In this document: piece after piece, positions 26,601 to 39,300 of the stretch | Layout of the letters: the number at the start of each line of letters is the position of its first letter | Numbering within the stretch: position 1 is the first letter of the stretch | Assembly: GCA_016785225.1 (NCBI GenBank) | Contig: JAFBJZ010000635.1 | Location: 744,001-808,000, forward strand | Origin: Psettodes erumei | Lineage: Eukaryota > Chordata > Actinopteri > Pleuronectiformes > Psettodidae | Direction of reading: 5' to 3' | Length of the DNA: 64,000 bases | The notes under the pieces: model-generated | What the model was told of the DNA's origin: nothing | Databases searched by the model: none | Seen by the model: only the letters and a program-made list of their open reading frames with translations | Program-made: the position numbers and the translations under genes

Positions 26601-29600
26601 AAGTCCTCAGCTCCTCTAAACCAGCTGTGAAACTCTTTTCCCAGGCTGAAATCTCTTCCAGGCCCCACACGCAGTCTGTCTGGTTCTCAAGCTCCACCCC
26701 CAAGATGGACCTCTGCAACACAGCTGCAGCAGCGTCCAGCCATTTCTGCATGGACTGCACAGATAAGTGGTGCCTCTGAACCAGGGAAAGAGCTTCATCC
26801 AGAGCCAGCTAGAATATGGAGAAGATGATTTTAGTTTCAGCTTCAGTTTTCATTACTTTTCTACGAGTGTTTCTTGACACAAATGTAGATAAAGACACAT
26901 GCCTAAGTCATAACAACAACCATGTTCCTGTGAGTAAAGAACTACGATAATATGGGTGCCAATGTGTAACAATTTCCTTTCCAACTTTTAGTTTTAGATG
27001 TCACCATATGCAGAGTAAGTTTAAAAATAATATGCAACTTAAGTTTTCATACTGCTTTGCCTCAAAATGTCAAAGCAAGAGGTATTTGCACTTTTTCTTT
27101 GTAAAACTTTGTAGGTTTAACAAAAACGATTTTATGTCATTATATCTCTTACTTCACAATGCAATCGTTGAAAAATGATATTTAAACACATTAAACCGCA
27201 ACAACAGTTCTAAATTAATAATTAATAACTTATTCAGACTTCACGGACTCTCTTGAACTGTCTATTAAATATTTCAGCCTCCCTGGGCCTATTAATATTG
27301 ATAGTATGGGCCAAAAGGAAATGGAAAATAACATTCAGTAGGTTCGAGTCATGAATGATGGATCAGGTTCCTGATAAGGTGAGAATGTGAACTTGGCTGA
27401 GGCAGTAATTTCCACAGTTAGAACAATAAAGGGATAGATAGTAATTTGTGAATAACACATACCTGCTTCATATTAATTCCTTCTTGACATTCAGTTCCCA
27501 GCTTCACCATTTCCTGTAGTTTTTCTTCAACATGGACAGGAACAGGTTCTTTTCTACTACAGTACGTTTGCTTTTCTCTGCTCCCCAAGGCATCTGCTAT
27601 CCTCAATCTACTTCTCACTTCCTCTTCCAGGATTTTCAGTTTGCGCACTTCCTGGTGTACCCACTCAACCTTGACCTCTGAAAAGATGAAAGGCTCTTCC
27701 AATTTGTCCTTGATAGTCCTTAGCCACTGCAACGTTTTCTCAGTCTCTCTTGTGAAATCTTCATTTTTTGCGACTTTCGTTTCGCTTTCTTCAACAAAAT
27801 GTTTTACTTCAAACCGTAAGGACTGCAACGATTCTCGCTGCAATGCAGCTTCCTGAAAGGCAACAGGTTCAAACTTCAGACCAAGGCCTTCAATTTGATG
27901 GTTACATTCTTCAGTCTGAGAGCTCACATCATCCACTCTTGTTAGCAACAAATAAAGGCTTGTGATTTTATCTATGGCCCCTACTTCTTTGTCTGACTCA
28001 AGTCTGAATAGCTCTTCTTTAACAGACTGTAACTCAGAGTGCAAATTGGTTAATACTCTGTTGAGTTCAGCTAGAGTTTTTAAGCAATTATCTAAGTGTT
28101 CAATTTTCTGGTGATTTTTCCTCCTCAGTGTGTTGTGAAGACTGACCAGCTGCCGTGTCTCTTCAGCTCTGTATTGCTGACCTCTACAGAGGAACCCCTC
28201 ATGTTTGCCATGAAGTTCTCTCACAGCAGGGCCAATGTGAATTAAACTTTCATCAATATTTCTGTATTCATTAATTAGACAAACAACTTCCTCCTCTCGA
28301 ATACTGATAGTCTGCTTCTCCAGATTGTCGAACTGCTCCTGAAGCTCCTCCAGTGCATTACGAGTAATATCAAAGAAAGTGCTGAACTCTTTTCTCTCTA
28401 CGATTATTTGCTGGACTCTGTCTTTTTTCTCTTTGGCTAGAGCTAGGATGGCGTTGTACTGCTGAGGCAGGGCATTAAGCCTCTCATCTAGGTAGCAATG
28501 GTCAATCTCATTCAGAGTACGGAGGATCTCCTGGCCTATTCTTTGGACGATAAGAAGGAGGTTCTCATATTCCGAAGCTTGTTCTAGAACATTCTGAAAG
28601 TTAGACAGTTGTGTTTGCAATTCTGAGTTTTCATCAATGTTGTTTAAATTGATTTCAGGGAAGGTGATGGCATCTGCTCGTCTCAACCAGTGGCAAGTCT
28701 TGTCCAGATCAACCTGAAAGTACTTCCTAGAGGTTAAGGCTTTCTCCAGGTCTGTGAGACGCTGAGTGGTCCTCTGGAGGGCTGTTTCAAAGACCGACTG
28801 CAGCTCCTCGAGTCTCTCCAGGGTTTCTGCTCTTTCTTTGTCGGTGGCATCTCTCTCCAACTCTCGCCCTTGCACCCAGAGAGACGCCAGCTCCCTCTGG
28901 TAAACTCGTAATCCACTGTGAACACCCCGACATGCAGCGACCTGTTTGGCCAAGTCCTCAGGGAGAAGCGCAATGTGGTCATCTATCAAAGCCTTCCTTT
29001 CCTGTGCCTGAACCCAAGACAATGCTCTCCCCAAGCCTTGCAGGAACTGTGTCCTCTCTGTGAAGGCCTAGGGGATTAAACATCACAAATAAAGCCAGAA
29101 TATAATTTTCCTGCAACACAAAGTCAAATCAGTAAAAACGTTTGGTTATATCAAAGTATGTTTCTTGGACCACCAAGTTTCTTTTTTTCACCAGACCCTA
29201 AGCAAGTTAGGTCCTCTAGGACATAATTAAAATTTTACTCACATCCAATACAAAAATCCAGCTGTTTACCTTACTGAGGTACTTCCTCCTTTGGGCAACC
29301 CGAGCCCCCAAAGCCTCCACTTCAGTCTGGGCTTGTTCAACAAGCCCTTGAAGGCATCTCTTCTCGCTCAGCCCCAGCCTGGAAGCTACAGTCTGGGCTT
29401 CGCTCACTGCCTGACCCAGCAGCTGCTGACGGGCCTCAAGTTCCACACACACGCTCAGGTGGTCGAACAGGAAACTCTGTGCCAGATCAGGTGGTGGGCT
29501 AGTTTTCAGAGCAGAGGTAAGTGCCGGCCGCTGCTCCTCCACCCACTCACGGGCATCCCTCAGCTGAGTTTCCACCCGAGCCATATCCTCCAGTGTTTGC

Positions 29601-32600
29601 GCAGAGTCCTGAATCTTCTGCTGAATCAGGGTTTCGAGCTGGGCCCAGCGCTGCTCCAGGTGACCCACCTGGTGACAGACAGAACACAGTTATAATTGGG
29701 GGAATTACTGACACTCTATGCTATTATAAACGTCCATCTTAAGAAGGAGCTGGAGGACTATGAGAATGGAGCTCCACCTGTTGCTTGACTAGCTCTTTGT
29801 CTAGCAGGCTAAGCCGTGGCAGAATAGCTTGTCTCTGGTCTCTGACTTCTTCTAGAGTTGCTTTCTGCTCCTCCAGGTCACTGGATAGCTTCCTTAGAGC
29901 CTCAAGATGCTCACTTGTACTTTCTGTGTCAGCCCTAGGGACACAAAGACAGGGTTTCAGGGATATCTGGTATACTTAGCCTTGAAATACAAATCCCGCA
30001 TCCATTTACAAATGTATGTACAGTATGTTTAAAAGGTTAAAAAAAGATATACATCATATCCTGAAGAGACAACTTTACTACCTGGCGAGGTAGTCCCATT
30101 CCCTGGATACTTGGTGGAAGAGTTCCTCCACAGTGACTACGCTCTCCTGGTATTCACCACTCCGTTGCATGTCCTCCCCCCGCTGAGCCTCGAGCTCTTC
30201 AGCCCGCTGGCCCAGGTCCATCCAGCTTCTTCTAAGTCTCCTTATCTCCTCCACGGCAGGAGAGACCTGTCCATCTGTCAGCCGACTGATGGCTTCATTC
30301 AAATGTGTTACCTCAGACTGTCTCTCCTTAATCTGCTGGAGGAACTCCTGCGGGAAAGATTACAGATATTGAATGCAGAGTTAATTTACTTGATCAGTCT
30401 AAAAACTTGTCACAATGACAATAACAATTAGAAGTTTGTTTTACAAGAACAGAGTATAAAACAAAACAAAAAGCATTTATCTTCAGCATACAACCAAACA
30501 CAGACCTGTGCCTTATCCAGCTGGTTTTGTGCAATCTTGGGCTCCAGCTCTGCAGGTCTCCTGATGAGGTTCTGAAGTTGCTGCTCTGTCTCTCTCAGTT
30601 GGACCTCCAGATCTGCCTTCTGCTCTTCAATGTCCCTCCAGCTGTCTGCTACTTCATCACAAAGCAGCATACGCTCCTCATTCTAGACACAAAGACACAA
30701 TGGAATAATTTCATACAAAGTATTGAATTTTAAAAGCAGAACAACGGATTCGTTACAGCTACAAACATGCCAGTGAAAGAGTGCATTGTTAAAAGACTTC
30801 AACTGACCTGCAGTTTAACCTGCTGGATAGCTGCTGCAGTCTCCCTGACTCTCGGCTCTGACAGGTCACAGGTTGAGCACACGAGTTGCAGGTACGTGCT
30901 GGCCTGTTCCTGGAGTGCCCGCTCCTGTTTCACCTGACAAAAGAAGTGTGGTTTGACAATTTTGTTGACTGATCGTATGATCCCTTCAGGACAATCTGTA
31001 AAACTACACGTACTCTGCCCTCACCCAAAAACATGCAATTAAGAATGATGCTTATCTTACATTCTTTAAAATTAAAGAATGTAAGATAAGCAACAAACAA
31101 TTACTGCAGCCATGGCCAAAGTACCAAACCCTTGAAAATGGCTATTTAGGGGCTTACTGACCTGCTGCAGCGCCTCCTCCAGGCTTAGAGGAGGATGTGC
31201 AGGAGGCTCCGGTTCTTCTGAAACAGAGGTCAGCCAGGTCTGGCACTGCAGCAGTGTGTCTTGGAGACTCACATGTCTCTGTAACTCATGGTCCAGACTC
31301 TGATACACCTGTAAGACACGAATAGACACATTGAAGCGCTACACTACCATATAGTATTTAACAAAATCCACCCTAACATGAGACTGAAAAGACTTTTTAT
31401 GTTTCATGAAACCTGAAACTGAATTCAACAACGAAACTGAAGTGAAGGAACCATGCTTTTAAATGATAAACCCCAAACAAGCAGGCAGTTATGCAGTGTT
31501 ATATTTGACAGGTGTTGAATGTGGAGGCGTCCATGCCCTCCAGGGGAGAGAGAAACAGCAAGGTCTGATTGACAGTGTTAATATGAGAGCCCGAAAGAGG
31601 GGAGAAAGGGGGAGCATGAATTGGCAAACTGCCCAGTGTATTTGGCAAAGGCTGGAAGGCTGGCATGGTGGCAAGTGGCAGGCAGGATATTAGAGCTGTG
31701 TTGTGCTGGGACACAGTTGGCAGCCGTCGTAACACTGGAGGCACAGTTGTAGAGAAGCCAGTAGTGTAGTGGTAAAGTGTGGCTGGATCACACGATGCCA
31801 GATTGGATGTGCGAGTGGTAGTGGAGGTGGTGTCTTGGGAGGTGAGCTATGATGGCAGAGAAGAGGTTGCCAAAATGACAGAGCGGAGCTGGATTAGAGG
31901 GCTCACCAGATCTACTGAATAGTGGCGTGTGAAAATTTTTGGCTTGCGCATGAAAAAGTAAGGTTGACAGGGGATACACAGAGATTAATATGGGGAGATT
32001 GAGTTAGTGATTTTGGCTGGTGGGGTCTGTCTGAGCACGGCGGCTGTTGAGCTCCACTTTGGCAGCTTTAATTGGTTGTGCCCTCTACACCGGCAGTGAA
32101 GCGCTGTCTTGAGAGATGGAGTTTAAGTGTCAGAACTGGTTAGGATTAGGTGGATACCTGGGCTGTTGGAATATTAACAGCTGATTTACTGATAAGTAAA
32201 ACGTGTGTATGTGCATGTATGTGCGGTCACACACACATCCATGGACAAATCTATGTGTGTATCCAACACACCAATATTTCTTATAGTGTTATACTGTAAA
32301 AGTGTAAGAACCATTTCACTACTTCAAAAACAGAATGCATGTCCTGTTGTCAGTTTCCCATCCCTCCTCCTGCTCTGTATCCCCCTCCCTCCCTCTCTCC
32401 TTCTCCTCCTCCTCACTCACTCTCTGTGCTGTGCTACAGATGGCAGAGTAGCTGTCTCTGGTGCCTTGCTGGTGAGCCTGGACCTGCTGTCTCAGCCTGC
32501 TCTGCATGCGGTCACTGCAGCCTTGCACCAGGTGGTCTCCCCGCTCCTTCAGGCCTGCCAAGCGATCCTCAAAGCCCGCTATTTCTTCCATGATGGCCTG

Positions 32601-35600
32601 TGGGATCATGTTAGAGAAGTCTCCATGGGGGATGTATTACATATAGACATATATCTGGATGAGTGTGTCTGCTGGTCAATGACACAGGAGGTCAAAACAG
32701 ACCAACACTACAGGGTGAGGCCACTCACAGTAGGATGAACTTGACCCCTTCTGGTTTTCTAAACATCAAGTCAGTTACAGAGTAAAATGGAAATTACTAA
32801 GAGAATTAAGAGAATATTGTATGCTGAAACTTAATTGTGTTTTTTTCCAAGATATTGTTAAAATATCATCAAAATCAATATATTTTTTCTCTATCTGAAT
32901 TATTCTGAAGCCATAACAAAAAAACACTCAGTGGTAGCTTCTCACACAACTATCAACTGAAACTGAATCATATCTACCCTACTTCAACAAATGTAAGTTC
33001 CACTAGATGTAAGAAGTGTTCATCCATTCTCTCATTATGGCTTATTGCTTGATGCGTATTGTATGCTAAGAAATGTGATTGGTCACCTTGTGTCTGGCCA
33101 GCTGTTGAGTGGCTGCCTCCAGGTTGCCGCCAACAGTGGGATCCGGAGTCACCATCCTACTGGACATCTGGAGCAGCCAGCGCTCCACCTCCTGTAGTTC
33201 ATTGTGGTAAGTTTCCTGTTCCTTCACCTGGCCTTCCAGGTTCTCCACATGAGTCTGGATCACACACAAACAAATCACAGATGAATTTCAGCCGATGCAA
33301 CAAACTTGTAACCAGCTTCCTGAAATTGATTAAGGGTCTCATCTTCTGCCTCGGTTTATCCGCTAAGGCTCTTGCATGGAAAGATTATTTACTTTTCCTC
33401 TCTGTATATTACTATATATTATATAATATTACAACTCCCATCATCTGAATACAAGTCCTCACCATGGCTCTTTTACAGAGTTCAGTGTAGTCCCTTTGCA
33501 GTCTGTTCATTTTGTCTCTGATGGAGGGGTAGTGGACAGAAGCCAGCAGAGCGTCTCCCTTCTCCACCACAGACCTGACAGATCCATCGTGAGACTGAAC
33601 CATCTGTAACAGAGCCTGCAGACACAGACAGACATCACGTCTCTTTTGTATCTCGAGTAAATCCTCCAACCTTTGTACATTTATACAAGTATGTTATGTG
33701 AAGTTGTGAGTATGATGGTCGAATTAGATCATTGCTCCATACTGAAGGATTATAAATATTTTCAGATTTTTTTCCACCAATGAGGTTAACTGTATTCTCA
33801 ACCATTTCCAAAGTACATAATGAGCATTTATCAGAATAAAAAGTATACTCTGGGAAATGGCCACCAGTTATGCAAACTGTATTCAGTTTTAGAGTTAATG
33901 GGCTAAGACATGCAAGGACACTCATATGGTCCATTAAGCAAATAATATTCAGTAAAGTCTTGCTGCTATTTGGACCTGTCAAATTGCAAATTCATTGAAT
34001 GCAGCATTAATGCAATGCCCTATATGGCTTTATATTCATCATTTTGATTTAAATATACAGTAGTACACTCACTTAGAAAAGACTGAGAAATAACATAGTT
34101 GCTAGACCTTATACTTAGCCAGTTGTGCTCTCCGCTGGTACAGTTCAGCCTTGGGCTCCACTGGGGTGTTGAGCAAAGCTCGGGTCTCCACCAACCATTG
34201 AGCCTGAGCCTTGAACCGGTCCTGGAACTCTTTAGCTAAAAGTAATGCCCGCTCTAAAAAGCTGCGCTCCTGCCTCAGTCCACCTGCAAGCTCCTCCAGC
34301 TGGGCAAGGCGAGTCTCTACCTCCCCTCCCAAACTCTCAGCTCCAGCCTCATCCAGGAAGCCTGCTGCCTGTTCTGCCCGCTCCCTCAGGGATTTCAGGA
34401 AACTCTGTCCATGCTGGAGCTCAGACTGCAGAGTCTGGGTGAAAGGGAGAGCAGAAATCCAACTCAGCATTGGTGCTGCTACAGTGTTAACACAATTCTT
34501 TTATACTAAATAACCTACAGCCAGGACATTTTACACACTGATGGCTTAAAGGGAAAAAGTAAAAGACTCTGTACTGATGTACCAAAATTGTAGCACATGC
34601 TCTAGTTTGAGGAAATCCTACTATCATTGTTTCCATGACTTTGAGGTTAACATTCCAACACAGGTATCACTGATTTCTTTGTCCTTCACCTTCAGTGCTG
34701 CCCCAGTCACTCAGACCAGCCTGGCAGCGTGTTTTGAAAGGCTTTGAACCCATCAGGTAGGCTGACACCTGCATGGTGTGATGTGGAGAAGACTGGGAGG
34801 TCATGGTGTGGAGAAACCACAGTGAATAATATGAAAGGAGGACCCAATTATAAGGACCCTTAACAGGCAGCAGCAGCCGCAGGGGTTTCCAGGGCAACCA
34901 CAACACACTGCATACACACACAGACCTCCTCTCGATGGGACGCCATCTAGCTTTCATCATCAGACTATTATTGGTTGAGAAGAGAGTGGCTTCACACTGC
35001 AACAACCCTAGATGTCCAGCCACTCCTGTTGATAATATAATATAACAAGAACTGTGTTTGTCCACACACATCCATGTTTGCTGCTTAACATGAAGCTGCA
35101 GACACGTTCATCATGCTAGACAACCTCCCTGCCTTATGACCTTAATAGGAGACACTCACTGTATCTCAGTTCCACACAATTCTGTGTGATTAGCATGCAT
35201 GCCAAAACAAGAAAGTCTGTAGTGACAGTCATTGTGAGCAGATTCAGTTTGTCAGGACTACTTGTCTCCACTTCACATTCAAACATCTGCTCTTATCTCA
35301 CACCTGACACTGAGCATCCTTTTTAGCAGTCTACATGTTGAATGCCAAACTGGCAACATCTGGTTGAAACTGGCAGTTAGTGAAATACTCCATGCACAAA
35401 TACTTCTCCAGAAATTGATTTGGTCCAAAACTATTTGAAGAAGCATCCACAGCTCTGTCAAAAGAAAAATTGGTCACAGCTCAATTTACCTTCTCTATAT
35501 AGGCCACCAATGTTGCAAGAATGCAATAGTTGTCAATACAATCATTGCAGTTGCTGACATTATGTATGAGGTGCTGAACACAGGCTGCCCTTTATTCTGT

Positions 35601-36353
35601 AAACTGCCTTGTACCATGTAAAACCCCAATTATCTATGTCAAGAGTTGAGTGCGCCTGCTGTAAAATGATGAACACTAGTGATTTTGTCACTTATTCTGC
35701 ATTAGTTCTTATCCATTATCTCCATTATCTCCTGTAATATGTCTACTGCAGCACTGACAATAATGTTCATTGCTGCAATTATCTACTAACAGAGGTAGAA
35801 CATTAGTATGGTGACTCTGAGCAGTTTATTAGCTCTGCTGCCTTTGTTGGTTAAATTACAAAGCTCCATGATTTTTTTTGTTCTATCTCTATTTCTAATG
35901 TGGAAAGCTTGTATTATTTCTGACAAATAGTAAATCTGAACAGGAACTATTTACCAGAACTTTTGGAGAGAAACCCTGACTTTGTGCATCTGAAAGCAAC
36001 AGGGACATTGGGTAGAAATGCCCTTTATCACTGCCAGTGAAATTAAAAAATGTGAATGGGGGAAGGGAAGGGGTGGCTTAATTAATTAGGAAAGGGAGGA
36101 AGCCTTCTCTCTTTTGCATTTTCTCTTATTTACAATTTTTGCAGAAGCCAGTGAATGGAAAATGCCCTCTGGGAGAACAAAAACCCTGTACATTAAAAAA
36201 AATGTAACAACTAATATCTTGAGAAAAAAAAGAAATAAAAAAGTTAAGTTGCTCTGGATGGAAACAGAGTTCGAAAAAGTGTGGGAATTTAATATTTTTT
36301 AATACACAAAACTACCAACATTGCCCAGTTCAAGAGCACAAAGGAGGCCCTGT

Positions 36354-36385
<32 letters not shown>

Positions 36386-39300
36386 ATGTCATTGCATTAT
36401 ATTATCATATTATTCTAATTTCCAAATATCTTAATAAAATCAGATCATATTTGACGGTGACATGGTTACTGTCTAACACTCTTTTACAGTTACAACTTGG
36501 TATCAACTGAAGTCCAAATCTGACTAATGGCCCTTGACACAGCTATTGACGACTAGTCTTTGTGTCAATGTATAATCATCCCAGTTTATTGAATAGACTC
36601 ACAGCTCTCACTTTGGGAAAATGAGTAAGTGAGGAAGCGTTTGTGTGTTATCTGCAGTGCTGGAAGGACACGTGTGGTGACAGCACGTCTTCAGTCCCTA
36701 TGCAGAGACAGACAATCGATCCCACTCAGGGATTATGGCAAAGCCTCACACCAGATGATGTATTGTAAATGTCTACGTGTGTGGCAGTGAATGCGTTTCT
36801 GGATACGTGTGTGAGGAAGACAAAGAGAAACGAGATGTAGTGATAGATGAGAAACTGAAGTGAAAGTGTGAAATCACAGAGGATTCACAGGTTTGAGAGT
36901 TTGCTACAGCTTGTTCGTTAGTACTTTGGATGGGTTTTGTGGCATGAAACGAGTGATAGAGGAGAGAAGTGTGTATGTGTGTGTGTGCATGTGTGTGTGT
37001 GATGTGAAGCGGTAAGGGCACTGCATCAATTACAGTGTCTGTGCCAGCAGGCTCCTGACACCGGCGCTTCTTCATCCTCTGCTTCACAGTGGGAGGTCTC
37101 TTTCTGCTACCACGCTTCCTCTAAAGCGGCATCCGCTTTGTCTTCATAAAGAGCCGATCGATACACACATACTCATCCAATCCCCTGCACACTCGATATG
37201 AACTGTGCTAAATAAATGACAGCAGTCATTTTTGTACCGCAGCACCATTTCAGCAAGGCTTCTACCCGCTAATGACAATTTGACAAAAAGACCACAAAGA
37301 GAGACTGTTACGATTCTGCGATGACAGTGAGTATCTTTTGTCGAAAGCACTATCCAAATATTATAGGTAGAGTGACTGCTTTGCCTGCTTTCCAGTTCAT
37401 AATTCATGCATATTTTACTGGCCAAGCACATTGTAGCTGCCAAAAAATGTGTACACCTCTTATTACAAGCAGATACCGTATGTTACTTGGCAGAAAAGCT
37501 TGATTGCAAATGGACATTTTTGCATGCTTGGATATTGGACTCAGATGAGTTTGTGTTCAACTTCCCCTCTATAAAGCGAAGTCTTGCTAACTCATCAGTT
37601 TGCCATGGTAATACCCAATGTCTGTGCTGATTTATTGCAACCTGTTCAGAAAGGCGAGTTAAGGGCCGCATTGCACCTAGTATGTGAATGCCTGAATGAA
37701 AAATGGTGCTTCAGCACTGTGCCTGTGAAATTTAAAGCACCTACCCCAAAGCAGGCACGCTACATATTTAGGTTTAATAGCACTGTACCTCTAGTTTCTT
37801 CATCTTTTTCTCCATGGCGACCCGATCCAGAGGTTCAGAGCTATCAGTTAACACTGTGAAGCTTTTCTGGGTTGAGTTGAGCCAGTCGGTGAATGACGTG
37901 CAAAGGTGTTCTGCCTCTTCAATACTCTTTACCTCCTCCTGTAGCTGCTTGATGGTGTCCTGGAAAAGCATTGGATAAAAGGTCAGAGAAAAAGTTCGAC
38001 AAATGCAGGATTTTCAAGGATGATAGCAATATACTGTGCATCTGTATGTGTGTGCAAAATAGTCAATATTGCCCATATGTATTTAGATTTTATTGCATGA
38101 GTACTACCCAATCATACCCACATATTATTTCACAGTATGAATATAGAGGGAATCAAGTTACAACATTGCCTTTGTTTTGTTGTTAACTCAGGGGAATATT
38201 CAGGAAATGTGGTTTGTTATCACTAAGGTGTAAGATGTGCCCCAGCAGTCTAACACTGGCCACCAAGGACCAAAAGCTCTCTGATCAGCCATCAAAACAG
38301 AAAATATCTGTTTCCCTCCTACTCTTTCATGTACTGAATGTCAATAGTTTCACAACCCGGTGGAGAGGGGCTTTATGTTTTTGACGCATTATCCACTTGA
38401 CTGAGATTTTGAGTCAATAACAACAGGAGGATAGAGAGGGCTTCTTGCACATTTGACACATTATTCACTCAACTTGCAAATCCTGTGGTGAGATCCTCCA
38501 ATTAGCTGATAGTGCTGAGCGCACACCTTTTCTGACTAGACAGAGGTAATAGCTGCCCACCTCAAGCCCAGATGGCCCCCACTTCACACAGTATAATTAC
38601 AGGAATACATGGCAGGAGAGGGATGTTGTGTGTCAGCATGCATGTGTGTTGGTATGACTGTAAGTATATGCATGCTTGAGTCAATTTTGAGAGGGGAAGG
38701 AAGGGTGTGGGTATAACAGAGAGAAACAAATTGAGGGAGGGACTGGAAGACACACACATGCACTCAGATGTGTTACTGAAGGTGTAAAAAATCAATGTAG
38801 TGCAAGCAAAGCCTCTCTGAACTCCTGGTGTTAAGTGTGAGATTGCCTTCTGTAGCGTTTAATTACGGCTTCAGCCCCAGACCAGAGGAGCCCCATTGAT
38901 TTTCCTTTAGTCCCCCCCAGAGGAGCAGACAAATTGAGAGGCTAGATCGGAGTATATGGAGCAACACAGAGTAGGCTCACAGGCATAACTCAAGCTACAT
39001 CAATGGGTGTTACAGAAGCCAAGTCCAAACTTTCCCTGGAGTAAACTCCATGGATGGAGAGCATAGTCATGTGTGAAACCATGTGTGCTGTGTCCCACAG
39101 CAGGCAGAACCCCCCATTGCAATTCACACATGTTCACGTTTCCTTTGTCTATGATTGAGACGGTGTAATACAAAAGTGTGTTAATGGTGTGTTAATAGCT
39201 TTATCTAGAGAATCTGCGGCTCAGGAAAATCTCTGCGTAGACCGGAAATTCAGTATTGTACTCGTGTGGCCGCAGTGATTTAGGTTATTCTTCCCGGCCA

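Larger units (their letters stand above)
34435..37788 (-). other. Largest intron, 3.35 kb
   Basis: Mostly AT-rich unique sequence with a TA repeat (36354-36386) and GT repeat (36967-37001). The family protein is continuous here, and I found no nested gene or coding remnant of a transposon. Confidence 0.8.

Noticed and set aside
32205..32738. 177-codon open frame on the plus strand
   Set aside because: It overlaps the antisense of the exon at 32421-32597 and has no recognisable domain; shadow of coding sequence.
34435..37788. Nested gene or transposon in the largest intron
   Set aside because: Only short open frames, no terminal repeats or transposase-like sequence seen.
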